Made by a program: the position numbers and the translations under genes. A stretch of DNA of 21,814 nucleotides from assembly GCA_031404455.1 (NCBI GenBank), contig JANNHP010000070.1:1-21814 (forward strand), given 5' to 3'. The DNA comes from JANNHP01 sp031404455. Its GTDB lineage: Bacteria; Planctomycetota; JAJSAM01; JAJVHW01. This document shows, piece after piece, positions 6,218 to 13,975 of this stretch (its first letter is position 1; each line of letters opens with the position of its first letter). The notes under the pieces were generated by a model. The model did not search any database and was not told where the DNA came from. It saw only the letters and a list, made by a program, of their open reading frames with translations.

Positions 6218-9200
6218 GTGGATCTCGCCAAGCGCGTCGGAATCGTCCTCGCCCTCGCCCTCGGATCGGCCATTCCCGCTCGATCGGCCATGGCGGACGA
6301 CGGCAAACACGTCTTCACGTGTCCGCCAGTGACCGAGGACGTGGTCGTCGACGGCGATCTGCACGAGTGGGACCGGACCGGGGGGCTGGAGATCGGCGAG
6401 GCAAACCTCGTCCGGCGCGACCCCTCCTACGGCGGGCCTGCCGATCTGTCGGGCCGGATCCACGTGTCCCGCAGCGCGACGACCCTCTACTTCGCGGGCG
6501 AGGTCCACGACGACACACCTTTCTGGAACCCGAGGGACTCGTACCTCGGGGACGGCGTGGAGATCTTCCTCGATTTCCACCCCCACCCCGAGGCGCGCGG
6601 GGCGGCGAGCGGGGGCCTGGAGCCCGGCTACGACACCTACGCCCACCAAATCCTGCTCCACCCTCTGGCAAACGAGGTCCGCTGGCGGTTCGCGATGCTG
6701 CGCGGCCGGCCCGGCCGCCTCGACGACGAGGTCGACGGGGTCCGGCTCGCGGCGCTTCCGCTGCGGGACGCCAAGGGCTACACGTTCGAACTGGCGCTGC
6801 CGCTCTCGAACTTCCCCGCGGCTCCCTCGGAAGAGGGTGCGAGCTTCGGCTTCGACGTGGCGCTCTCGGACTCCGACGGCAAGCCGGAGCAGAAGAACTA
6901 CGCGACGTGGAGCGGACGTGCGGAGCTCTCCCGGTTCCCCGGACGATTCGGACGGCTCGAGCTCGGCAAGTCGCCGCCCGCGATCGCGGTGCCCGAAGGC
7001 CCCGGCGTCTCGGCGATCGGCCCCCTCGCCGTGCTCGTCGCGATCCTCGGAGCGCTCCTCTTCCTCTGGCTGACCCAGGCGATCACTCCGCGCGGCGCGT
7101 GGCTGACGGCGCGGCTCGAGGCGCTGCGGCGGATCAGGCCGAGGAAGAAGATGTGGGCGGCGGCGATCCTCGTCGCGCTGATCTCCGCAGCCGGTCTCCT
7201 CGCCGGCGGAGTGATCCGCGCGCTCGAAGCCGCCGACGCGGCGCAGAAGCGCCGGACGGCGGCGCTCGTGCGCGGGATCGTGGACGAGGCGGCGGCCCTG
7301 CACCTCTACGACCCCCAGCCGCCGCTCCACCCGTCGCCCGTGGTGTCGCTGCTCGCGGGCAAGAGCGTCAAGGCGCCCGTCGAGTACGAGTTCGCGGTGA
7401 TCCCGCCCGCCCCGGAGGCGACGAGCCGGACCCTCTCCGGCGTGACGTTCCTGCGCCGCGACGTCCCCGCCACCTCGGCGTGGTCCGGCAGCTTCGTGGT
7501 GCACCCTCCGCTCGTCGCCGACTCAGCGACCGTCATCTACGCGTGGCGTCCCGATCCGGGGATCGAGAAGGCGAAGAAGACCGGCGATCCCATCGCCGAG
7601 GTGCGCCTCGTCCGCGAGGACGGGAGCGTCGATCCGCCCCGCGTGCTCGCGTGGGGCCGTCAGGTGGACGCGTGGGACGACGCGACCGCGGGGCCGGCGG
7701 CCCACCCCGGGGCGCCTGACGCGCAGGTCGCCTTCATCTCCCCCGCCGCGGCGGACGGTTCGCTCCCGCCCGAGCACGCGGACGAAGTCACCTGGAAGCC
7801 GGCGCCGACGACGTCGCCGGTGCACCGCGTCGAGGTCGAGCAGATCGCGCGCGGCGGGACGTTCGTGGTGCACGGCGTCACGCTGACGCGCGCCGCGGGC
7901 GGCGGCGAGGTGCCGCTCCCCTTGGGGCGCGCGACGCTGCGGGGCGTGCCCACGTGCGCTGCCCCCTTCCCCGGGCCCGCCCAGGGACTGCAGCTCTCGC
8001 GCGACAATCCGCGCGCGTTCATCGCGTGCGACACCGCGGCCGACAAGATCTGGATCGTCGCGTCGCTGAAGCGCGGCTTCCCCGACGCCCGCTACCGCCT
8101 GCCGGTGCTGTTCGTGGACGCGGTGTTCGACGACGGGTCCGTCGAGGGCCCGTTCCGCCTGGAGAACGGCGTCTCGATCGACGCGGAGTCCACCCCGGCG
8201 CGCCAGCACGGCGAGTCCTACACCTCGGAGATCGCGTTCGAATGGGGCGAGCCCGGACAGCCGCCGCGGCACTTCGATTCGATCCCGATCGAGTTCGAGC
8301 AGTCCGAACGCGAGCGGCGCCTATCCGAGCTGCAGTTCGAGTTCAAGGGCGACGACGAGGTCGTGAGGATCTCGTCGGTCACGGCGGGCCGGCGGGCCGC
8401 CGCGCGCCGGACGGTGGACCTCGTCTCGCTCGTGAGCGGCGACGACGGGTTCCGCATCGTCCCCCAGGATCTCGCGCGCCTCGAGGGGCTCACGTTCACG
8501 ATGTTCCGCGACGGCGCCGCGGTCGCGACCACCGCCCCGGGCGACCTGCGCGACCGCATGCTCTCGCGCACGCTCCCCCCCGATCAGACGGCCGCCGCGG
8601 CTCGCGGCGACGACAGCCTGCACGAGGTGAGCGCCGGGGAGAACCGTCAGCTCCGGGCGCTCTCGGTGCCGCTGCCGGCTTCGCGAGTGCTCGAGATGGC
8701 GTGGTCGTCCGGCGTCGCGGACCTCGTCGCCGCCTACGTCTCCGTCATCCGCGCGGTCCTCGCGGTGCTGCTCGCGCCCGTGCTGGTGCTGCTCGTGGCG
8801 GACGCGGTGCTGGCCGTGCGATCTCTGCACGTGCGGCTCGTCGCGGCGGCCGCCGCCGTCGCGGCGGTGCCCGCGGTGCTCGGGTGGTTCGCGGTCCCCC
8901 TGCTCCTCGGGTCCACGATCGAAGGGCGCGCGAACGAGGCCGCCACGCTGAAGTCGGCCGCGGTGAAGGGGCGGCTCTCCGCGATGAGGTCCCTGGCGCG
9001 CCAGCGGGCCGAGGCGGCGCTGCGCGACGAGGCGCTGCAGGAGGCCCTCAGGCGGCGCGGCACGGACGACTACGGCGGAGACGTCGCCGCGGCACTCCGC
9101 GACGTGGAGCGCAGCCTCGGCGGCGACGCGCGCGTGGCGCTCGAGGTGCTCCCTCTCTCCTCGGCCGGCGAGCCGATCGTCTTCCCGCAGCAGGTCCAGT

Positions 9201-11875
9201 GGACGGTGTTCGCCGACCGGACCGCCACGCTGACCGACGAGCTCGCCTACCGCCGCTCGCGGCTCACGGCGACGGGTGCGGCGCAGCAGTACGACACCGC
9301 GGGCGACTGGCGCACGACGCTCGTCGTCGAACTTCCGATGGAGCGCGCCGCGCTCGCCGACGCGGAGGCCGCGGCCGGGGGCGGCGTCCACGCGCTCCTC
9401 TACACGCCGCGCGGATACCCGATGGCGTCCACGCTCGCGGTGCAGGGCGAGGACCTGCCCGAGGAGATGCGCTACAAGCAGCAGATCATCCAGCGGGTGC
9501 TGGCCCAGCAGGAGCCGGTCATCGAGCCGGCCATCCTCGCCGGGACGCCGTACACGGTCGCCTACGACGTGCTGCGGGGCGAGGCGGGCGTGGTGGGCCT
9601 CCTCGGCACGGCCGTCCCGCGAGCAAGCACGGACGCGCTGCTCCGGCGCATCGGGCTCGTTGCGGTCCTCGTGTTCGGCGCGGGCGCGGGGATGCAGTTC
9701 CTCCTCGCGGGTCTCGTCGCCGATTCGACGTCGCGACCGTTCCTCCGCATCCTCCGCGAGGCGCGGGATTCCTCCGTCCCCCCGCCGCTCGCCGACACCG
9801 ACGAGATCGCGTCGCTCGGCGCCTCGCTCGCCACCGTGCGCGAGGACCGCGAGACGTACCGCGAGGAGCTCGAGCGCCTCGCCGACGCGATGCCGCTCCT
9901 CGCCGCGGCCGACGGACCCGACGCCGTCGTGGACCGCGCGATCGAGGTCGTGCGCCGGGCGGTCGAGCCGTGGGGCGCCTTCGTCCTCGCGGCGGACGCC
10001 GACGGCCGGATCGAGGTGCTCGGCGGGTTCCGCGGCGCGGACAGCGTGCCGCGCGGGCTCGTGGTCGTCACCGATTCGCACCCGCTCGCGGCCGTCGTCG
10101 CAGGGCGCGAAGAGGCGCACGTCACGGCGCAGGGCGGCCTCACCGAGATCTCCGTGCGTGGCGACCGTCCGCTCTTGGGCGGCACGTCGCGCGTGGACGC
10201 CTTCCCGCTCGGCGGCGCCGAGCGCGCGGGCGGCGCGCTCGTGCTGCTGTCGGGCCCGGACGCTCCCGACAGGCCGCGCCGCGCGCACGACCGGTTCGTC
10301 GCGGCGTTCGCGCGGGGCATCGGCATCGCGCTCGTGAGCTCCCGTCTCGTGCGGCGCGCCGTCCACGACCCCGACACGAACGCCTACGTCCCCGCCTTCT
10401 TCACGGAACGGCTCGAGGAGGAGGTGGACCGCGCGGTCACGGGCCGCCAGCACATCGCTCTGCTCCTCGTCCGCGCGACGTCGCTCCCGCTCGATCCGGC
10501 GTCCGCCCGCCGCGTCGTGCAGCAACTCGCGGAAGCCCTCCGCGCTGCCGCGCCGCCGCGAACGTTCCTCGGGCGCGTCGAGACGGACACCCTCGCCGCC
10601 GCGGCGCCCGAGACCGATCGTCCCGGCGCCGAGGCGCTCGTCCGCGACCTGCGCCGGATCCTCGCGGAGCGCGGCCTGGCCGACCTGCGCGTGCGGATCG
10701 GACTCGCCGCGTGCCCCGAGGACGCGGGGAGCTGCGAGTTCCTGAACGCCGAGGCGCGCCGCGGACTCGCCGGCGAGGATGCCGCCCGCCCGCCGGAGAC
10801 CGCGCACGGCTCCGACGACCGCGCCCGGCTCGTCGCCGACGCGCGCGAGGCGGGCGTCGTGTTCGAGAGCGAGACGGGCGTCAAGATCCTCGAGACGATC
10901 GAACGCATAGCGGGCAGCGACCTCTCGATCCTGATCGAGGGCGAGACGGGCTCGGGCAAGGAGGTCGTCGCCGACCTCATCCACCGGAAGAGCGGCCGCC
11001 GCCCCCATCCGAGGGTGAAGGTCAACTGCGCGGCGCTGCCCGACGCGCTGCTCGCGAGCGAGCTCTTCGGCTACGAGCGCGGCGCCTTCACCGGCGCCGA
11101 CCGCTCGAAGCCGGGGCGCTTCGAACTGGCCGACGGCGGGACGATCTTCCTCGACGAGATCGGCGACATGCCGCTCGCGACGCAGGTGAAGCTGCTGCGC
11201 GTGCTCGAGGACCGCGCGGTCGAGCATCTCGGCGGCACGGCGCCGACGCCGATCGTCGTCCGCATCATCGCGGCGACGAACCGCGATCTGCGCGCCGCGA
11301 TGGCCGAGGGCCGTTTCCGCGAGGACCTCTACTACCGTCTCTCGGGCGTGACGCTCTCCGTGCCGCCGCTGCGCGCGAGGAAGGAGGACATCCCCCGCCT
11401 CGCGGAGCGCTTCGCGCGAAGTGCCGCCGAGACGCAGGGACGCCCCGTCCCCGCGTTCACGCCCGACGCGATGGATCTCCTCTACCGGCATGCGTGGCCC
11501 GGCAACGTGCGCGAGCTGAAGAACGTCGTCGAGCAGGCGGTCGTGCTGACGCCCGGAGACTCGATCCGCGCGTCGGACCTCGGCTCGGCGCTCGCGGCGT
11601 CGGCGCCGCCGCGTTCGCGCGGACCGGCCGAACCGCCGCGACGAGAACCGTCGCGCGGCCTCGTTGCCCCGCGAGCGGCGCCCGGCGGCATCTCCGACCG
11701 GCAGAGGCGACTCCTCGCGCTCCTCTCCGAGCGCGAGTGGGTGACGAACGCGGACTACTGCGATCTCGTCGGCGTCTCGCAGCGCACGGGACTGCGCGAC
11801 CTGCAGGAACTCCTCGAGCGCGGCGTCATCGTGATGGAAGGCAGGCGCCGCGGCGCGCGGTACCGGCTGCGCTGA
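6218..11875 (+). CDS. Giant transmembrane sigma-54 activator: CBM9-like ectodomain, GAF-like, degenerate GGDEF, AAA+, winged helix (1,885 aa)
   Basis: Residues 1-26 form a signal peptide (cut expected after ARSAMA). Residues 32-250 resemble a family 9 carbohydrate-binding-like domain (VDGDLHEW, LYFAGEVHDDTPF, GDGVEIFLDF, GYTFELALPL). Membrane helices are predicted near 265-288, 312-333, 840-866, 873-899 and 1143-1168, leaving exported regions 334-838 and 900-1142 that I cannot assign. The cytoplasmic part has a linker (1170-1225), a GAF-like domain (about 1225-1375), a GGDEF-like fold lacking GGDEF (1381-1522), and a sigma-54 activator AAA+ module: Walker A GETGSGKE (1575-1582), GAFTGA (1622-1627), Walker B GTIFLDEIGD (1641-1650) and FREDLYYRL (1700-1708). 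A winged helix follows (1825-1885), with TNADYCDLVGVSQRTGLRDL. Such AAA+ modules use ATP to open sigma-54 polymerase complexes. Charged cytoplasmic loops (RIRPRKK) support the topology. GTG 6218 is the only start keeping the signal peptide. A carbohydrate or envelope signal is inferred. Confidence 0.93.
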   Translation: MDLAKRVGIVLALALGSAIPARSAMADDGKHVFTCPPVTEDVVVDGDLHEWDRTGGLEIGEANLVRRDPSYGGPADLSGRIHVSRSATTLYFAGEVHDDTPFWNPRDSYLGDGVEIFLDFHPHPEARGAASGGLEPGYDTYAHQILLHPLANEVRWRFAMLRGRPGRLDDEVDGVRLAALPLRDAKGYTFELALPLSNFPAAPSEEGASFGFDVALSDSDGKPEQKNYATWSGRAELSRFPGRFGRLELGKSPPAIAVPEGPGVSAIGPLAVLVAILGALLFLWLTQAITPRGAWLTARLEALRRIRPRKKMWAAAILVALISAAGLLAGGVIRALEAADAAQKRRTAALVRGIVDEAAALHLYDPQPPLHPSPVVSLLAGKSVKAPVEYEFAVIPPAPEATSRTLSGVTFLRRDVPATSAWSGSFVVHPPLVADSATVIYAWRPDPGIEKAKKTGDPIAEVRLVREDGSVDPPRVLAWGRQVDAWDDATAGPAAHPGAPDAQVAFISPAAADGSLPPEHADEVTWKPAPTTSPVHRVEVEQIARGGTFVVHGVTLTRAAGGGEVPLPLGRATLRGVPTCAAPFPGPAQGLQLSRDNPRAFIACDTAADKIWIVASLKRGFPDARYRLPVLFVDAVFDDGSVEGPFRLENGVSIDAESTPARQHGESYTSEIAFEWGEPGQPPRHFDSIPIEFEQSERERRLSELQFEFKGDDEVVRISSVTAGRRAAARRTVDLVSLVSGDDGFRIVPQDLARLEGLTFTMFRDGAAVATTAPGDLRDRMLSRTLPPDQTAAAARGDDSLHEVSAGENRQLRALSVPLPASRVLEMAWSSGVADLVAAYVSVIRAVLAVLLAPVLVLLVADAVLAVRSLHVRLVAAAAAVAAVPAVLGWFAVPLLLGSTIEGRANEAATLKSAAVKGRLSAMRSLARQRAEAALRDEALQEALRRRGTDDYGGDVAAALRDVERSLGGDARVALEVLPLSSAGEPIVFPQQVQWTVFADRTATLTDELAYRRSRLTATGAAQQYDTAGDWRTTLVVELPMERAALADAEAAAGGGVHALLYTPRGYPMASTLAVQGEDLPEEMRYKQQIIQRVLAQQEPVIEPAILAGTPYTVAYDVLRGEAGVVGLLGTAVPRASTDALLRRIGLVAVLVFGAGAGMQFLLAGLVADSTSRPFLRILREARDSSVPPPLADTDEIASLGASLATVREDRETYREELERLADAMPLLAAADGPDAVVDRAIEVVRRAVEPWGAFVLAADADGRIEVLGGFRGADSVPRGLVVVTDSHPLAAVVAGREEAHVTAQGGLTEISVRGDRPLLGGTSRVDAFPLGGAERAGGALVLLSGPDAPDRPRRAHDRFVAAFARGIGIALVSSRLVRRAVHDPDTNAYVPAFFTERLEEEVDRAVTGRQHIALLLVRATSLPLDPASARRVVQQLAEALRAAAPPRTFLGRVETDTLAAAAPETDRPGAEALVRDLRRILAERGLADLRVRIGLAACPEDAGSCEFLNAEARRGLAGEDAARPPETAHGSDDRARLVADAREAGVVFESETGVKILETIERIAGSDLSILIEGETGSGKEVVADLIHRKSGRRPHPRVKVNCAALPDALLASELFGYERGAFTGADRSKPGRFELADGGTIFLDEIGDMPLATQVKLLRVLEDRAVEHLGGTAPTPIVVRIIAATNRDLRAAMAEGRFREDLYYRLSGVTLSVPPLRARKEDIPRLAERFARSAAETQGRPVPAFTPDAMDLLYRHAWPGNVRELKNVVEQAVVLTPGDSIRASDLGSALAASAPPRSRGPAEPPRREPSRGLVAPRAAPGGISDRQRRLLALLSEREWVTNADYCDLVGVSQRTGLRDLQELLERGVIVMEGRRRGARYRLR

Positions 11876-11921
11876 ACGACCGTGAAGAGACCGCTAGACG
11901 CGGCCTCTTCACGGTCGTTCA
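11873..11921 (+). terminator. Long hairpin spanning the stop codon of the sigma-54 activator gene
   Basis: Arms 11873-11889 and 11905-11921 pair perfectly over 17 bp; after one mismatch CCGC/GCGG adds four more pairs, leaving the loop TAGAC. Only TTC(A) follows, with no T tract. Because it is symmetric it may also stop transcription coming from the convergent secretin gene. Confidence 0.65.
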
Positions 11922-11991
11922 CATGCCTTCCGAGGCGTGCGTGCGCTCGGCGTCCTCCGGCGCGGCTTCGCCACCTTGGGCGCCGGGCCGT

Positions 11992-12018
11992 GCAGGACCG
12001 TCCTGCGGAGGGTCCTGC
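11992..12018 (-). terminator. Possible terminator after the secretin gene
   Basis: GCAGGACC (11992-11999) pairs with GGTCCTGC (12011-12018), 36 bases beyond the secretin stop; a shorter alternative hairpin uses TCCTGC at 12001-12006. No T run follows on the minus strand, so the call is weak. The rest of 11922-12053 shows nothing else. Confidence 0.3.
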
Positions 12019-12053
12019 GGCGCCCTCTTTCGCCCGCGCGACGGACGACTGGG

Positions 12054-13274
12054 CTACTCGCCGGTACGGGCCTTCTCGACCGGCGGCCGGATCACGCGCG
12101 CCTCGCCCGGAGCGCGGATGCTCAGCGTCAGGAAGAAGACGAGCTCGGTGTGTTCCTTGCGCGTGCCCTTCGAGCCGAAGATCACGCCGATCACCGGGAT
12201 GTCCATGAGGAGCGGGATGCCCGTCTTCTCGTCCCGCGCGAAGTCCTGGTCGAGGCCGCCGATGGTCAGCGTCTCGCCGTCGGGAACGGTGAGCACCGTC
12301 TCGGTCTTCCTGATGGAGATCACGGGATTGACGACCTGGAGATCGGGCGACGTCGCCGTGACCCGGAAGCTCGACACGCGCGAGAGTTCCGCGGAGACAC
12401 GCGCCCGCACCGCATCGCGGCCGATGAGGAGCGGCTGCACCTCGAGCGACAGGCCCGTCTCCTTGAAGATGGTCGTCGCCGTGACGTTGTTGCCGGCGAG
12501 GGTCTGCGTCACGATCGGCTCGCTCTCGCCGATGCGGATCGTCGCGGTCTCGCCCTGGCTCGCGAAGACACCCGGCTTGCTCAGCACGTTCGTGGTCGCA
12601 CCCGACGCCGCAAGATCCACCACGTAGTCGAACGTCGCGTACTTCGACGATTCCTGGAAGGTGGACGTGAACACGTTGACCGCGTCGAGCCGGTTGGGGA
12701 ACGAGAGCTCCGCCGACTGGAAGAACGTGTCGCCCACGGTCCGCGTGTAGCTCGCCCTCGTGCCGATGTGGAGCTCGTTCGAGTACGAGATCTCGACGAT
12801 CTTCGCCTCGACGTACACCTGGAGCTGCGGCGCGTCGACGATGTCGAGCACGCGCTTCAGGACGGGCCAGTTCTCCTCCGTGTCCTGGATGCGGAGCGTG
12901 TTCTGGAACGGGAGACCGGGTGCTCCGGTCTTCCCGACCGGGACCACCGTCGGCCCGTCGGCCGTGAACGTCGCGTTGGGCGCGGCCTTCCACTTCTCGA
13001 GCTCGCCGACGAGCAGCTTCGCGTCGACGTAGTTGACCTTGTAGTAGTGGACCACGAGACCGTCGGGCTTCCTGACGGAGTCCGTCGAGAGGAACTCGAC
13101 GACCCGGGGCGGCTCCGCGGGCTTCGGCTCCGCGGGCTTCGGCTCCGCGGGCTTCGGCTCCTCGGGCTTCGCTTCGGGCGGCGCGGGTTTCGGGGCCTCC
13201 TGGGCGAACGCCGTCGCGACGAGGAACGGCACCGTCACGATGAACGGCATCAGGGCGAAGCCGTTCCGCGACAT
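12054..13274 (-). CDS. Short secretin-domain protein (GspD/PulD type), 406 aa
   Basis: A signal peptide (residues 1-25, ending ATAFAQ) is followed by a Lys-Pro-Ala-Glu-Pro repeat linker (36-55). A small N1/NolW-like domain (about 74-148) shows VVHYYKVNYVDAKLLVGEL and NTLRIQDTEENWPVLKRVL. The C-terminal secretin domain (about 150-388) has VYVEAKIVEIS, VLSKPGVFASQGETATIRIGE split over adjoining strands, LTVPDGETLTIGGL and IPLLMDIPVIGVIFGSK ending TELVFFLT. Secretins form outer-membrane gated rings in type II/III secretion, type IV pili and phage release. At 406 residues it is much shorter than a full GspD and has at most one N-domain. No other secretion gene is near; the only partner is the small secreted protein four bases upstream. 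I keep ATG 13274; Met9 is an alternative. No strong ribosome binding site is seen, so translation may be coupled. Confidence 0.88.
   Translation of the reverse strand: MSRNGFALMPFIVTVPFLVATAFAQEAPKPAPPEAKPEEPKPAEPKPAEPKPAEPPRVVEFLSTDSVRKPDGLVVHYYKVNYVDAKLLVGELEKWKAAPNATFTADGPTVVPVGKTGAPGLPFQNTLRIQDTEENWPVLKRVLDIVDAPQLQVYVEAKIVEISYSNELHIGTRASYTRTVGDTFFQSAELSFPNRLDAVNVFTSTFQESSKYATFDYVVDLAASGATTNVLSKPGVFASQGETATIRIGESEPIVTQTLAGNNVTATTIFKETGLSLEVQPLLIGRDAVRARVSAELSRVSSFRVTATSPDLQVVNPVISIRKTETVLTVPDGETLTIGGLDQDFARDEKTGIPLLMDIPVIGVIFGSKGTRKEHTELVFFLTLSIRAPGEARVIRPPVEKARTGE
13110..13169 (-). repeat. 15-bp tandem repeat encoding (KPxEP)4 in the secretin
   Basis: Four consecutive 15-base units encode KPEEP-KPAEP-KPAEP-KPAEP between signal peptide and first domain. 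The last three units are nearly identical in DNA, so unit number could vary by slippage or recombination. Pro/Lys/Glu repeats usually make stiff periplasmic spacers. Confidence 0.75.
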
Positions 13275-13278
13275 CCGG

Positions 13279-13710
13279 CTAGAGCTTCGCGATCGCGTCG
13301 GACGTGATGTCCGGGACCGAGTCGACGCCCTTGACGGCGCCGACCCGCGCGACGAGGTCGTAGCTCCCGTCCTTCGCGGCCTTCTTCACGGCGCAGGTGA
13401 ACCGCTTGCTCGCCTTGCTCATCAGGATCTCGTACTTCGGGTCGTCGGGCTTGAGACCCTTCTCCACGATCTCCTTGTACTCGTCGATCTTGGCGTAGAC
13501 CTTGTCGGCGTCGACTTCCGCGGGTTTGTCCCACTTGCGCGCGTCGCCGAGGTAGACGTCGGCCGCGTCGACCGACTTCTTCGGCTTCTCGGGCTCGTCG
13601 CCCGCGAGTGCCACCCCGCAGGCCGACGGACCCGCCGGAACCGCGAACGCGCCGACCACGAGGACGAGGACCAGAGTCGCGATCACCGTTCCCCGCCGAG
13701 ACTTCGCCAT
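13279..13710 (-). CDS. Small secreted hypothetical protein, 143 aa
   Basis: ATG 13710 is chosen because AGGGGGT lies about five bases upstream and because it begins directly with a signal peptide: MAKSRR followed by a long hydrophobic core up to about residue 35 (likely cut after GVALA). A longer open frame to 13821 has no such support. The mature part is small, lysine-rich and mostly helical by appearance (ADKVYAKIDEYKEIVEKGL, then KPDDPKYEILMSKASKRF and TCAVKKAAKDGSYDLVARVG). I recognise no domain. It ends four bases before the secretin start, so the two form an operon and it may be an accessory or periplasmic partner of the secretin; that role is inferred only from position. A sigma-54-like promoter match lies upstream. 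Confidence 0.75.
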   Translation of the reverse strand: MAKSRRGTVIATLVLVLVVGAFAVPAGPSACGVALAGDEPEKPKKSVDAADVYLGDARKWDKPAEVDADKVYAKIDEYKEIVEKGLKPDDPKYEILMSKASKRFTCAVKKAAKDGSYDLVARVGAVKGVDSVPDITSDAIAKL

Positions 13711-13752
13711 CGGAACCCCCTGTCGCCGGATTGGACGTCCGAGCTCCCCTAC

Positions 13753-13767
13753 GCTCGCGCCGTGCCA
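13753..13767 (-). promoter_or_regulatory. Candidate sigma-54 promoter of the secretin operon
   Basis: Minus strand reads TGGCACGGCGCGAGC: a perfect -24 TGGCACG, then four bases and GAGC in place of TTGC, with the essential GG and GC at the normal 10-base spacing. The expected start point is near 13742, about 32 bases before ATG 13710. The TT of the -12 box is missing, so chance is a real alternative. The rest of 13711-13975 holds only an 8-bp hairpin (13875-13882 with 13892-13899). Confidence 0.35.
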
Positions 13768-13975
13768 TGTCGGATTCATCGGAGCCTCCGAGCCAGTCAT
13801 CGGCAACCGGCTTCCAGACATTGAGTTACGACGAGTGACGGAGCGCGCTGATTCAGCCGCGCGGGCTCGGGCCGATCCGCCGTCGGGATTGCGGCGGATA
13901 CCGGCGCGTGTCCGAATCGGAACCCGGACGGACAGCGGTTCCCTCGGCGACGGGCCTTGCTAACCTCTGCACCCG

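Noticed and set aside
8321..11491. 1,056-codon antisense frame in the activator gene
   Set aside because: Composition of a codon-position shadow, no recognisable motif, complete overlap with a certain gene.
7954..12627. 1,557-codon plus-strand frame overlapping the sigma-54 activator
   Set aside because: Arginine/alanine-rich out-of-frame shadow without domains; the true frame contains all AAA+ motifs.
13600..13625. Possible lipoprotein cysteine (PSAC) in the small secreted protein
   Set aside because: Lacks the hydrophobic residue expected at -3 and a small residue pattern of a true lipobox; a normal signal peptidase I site (GVALA) is nearby.
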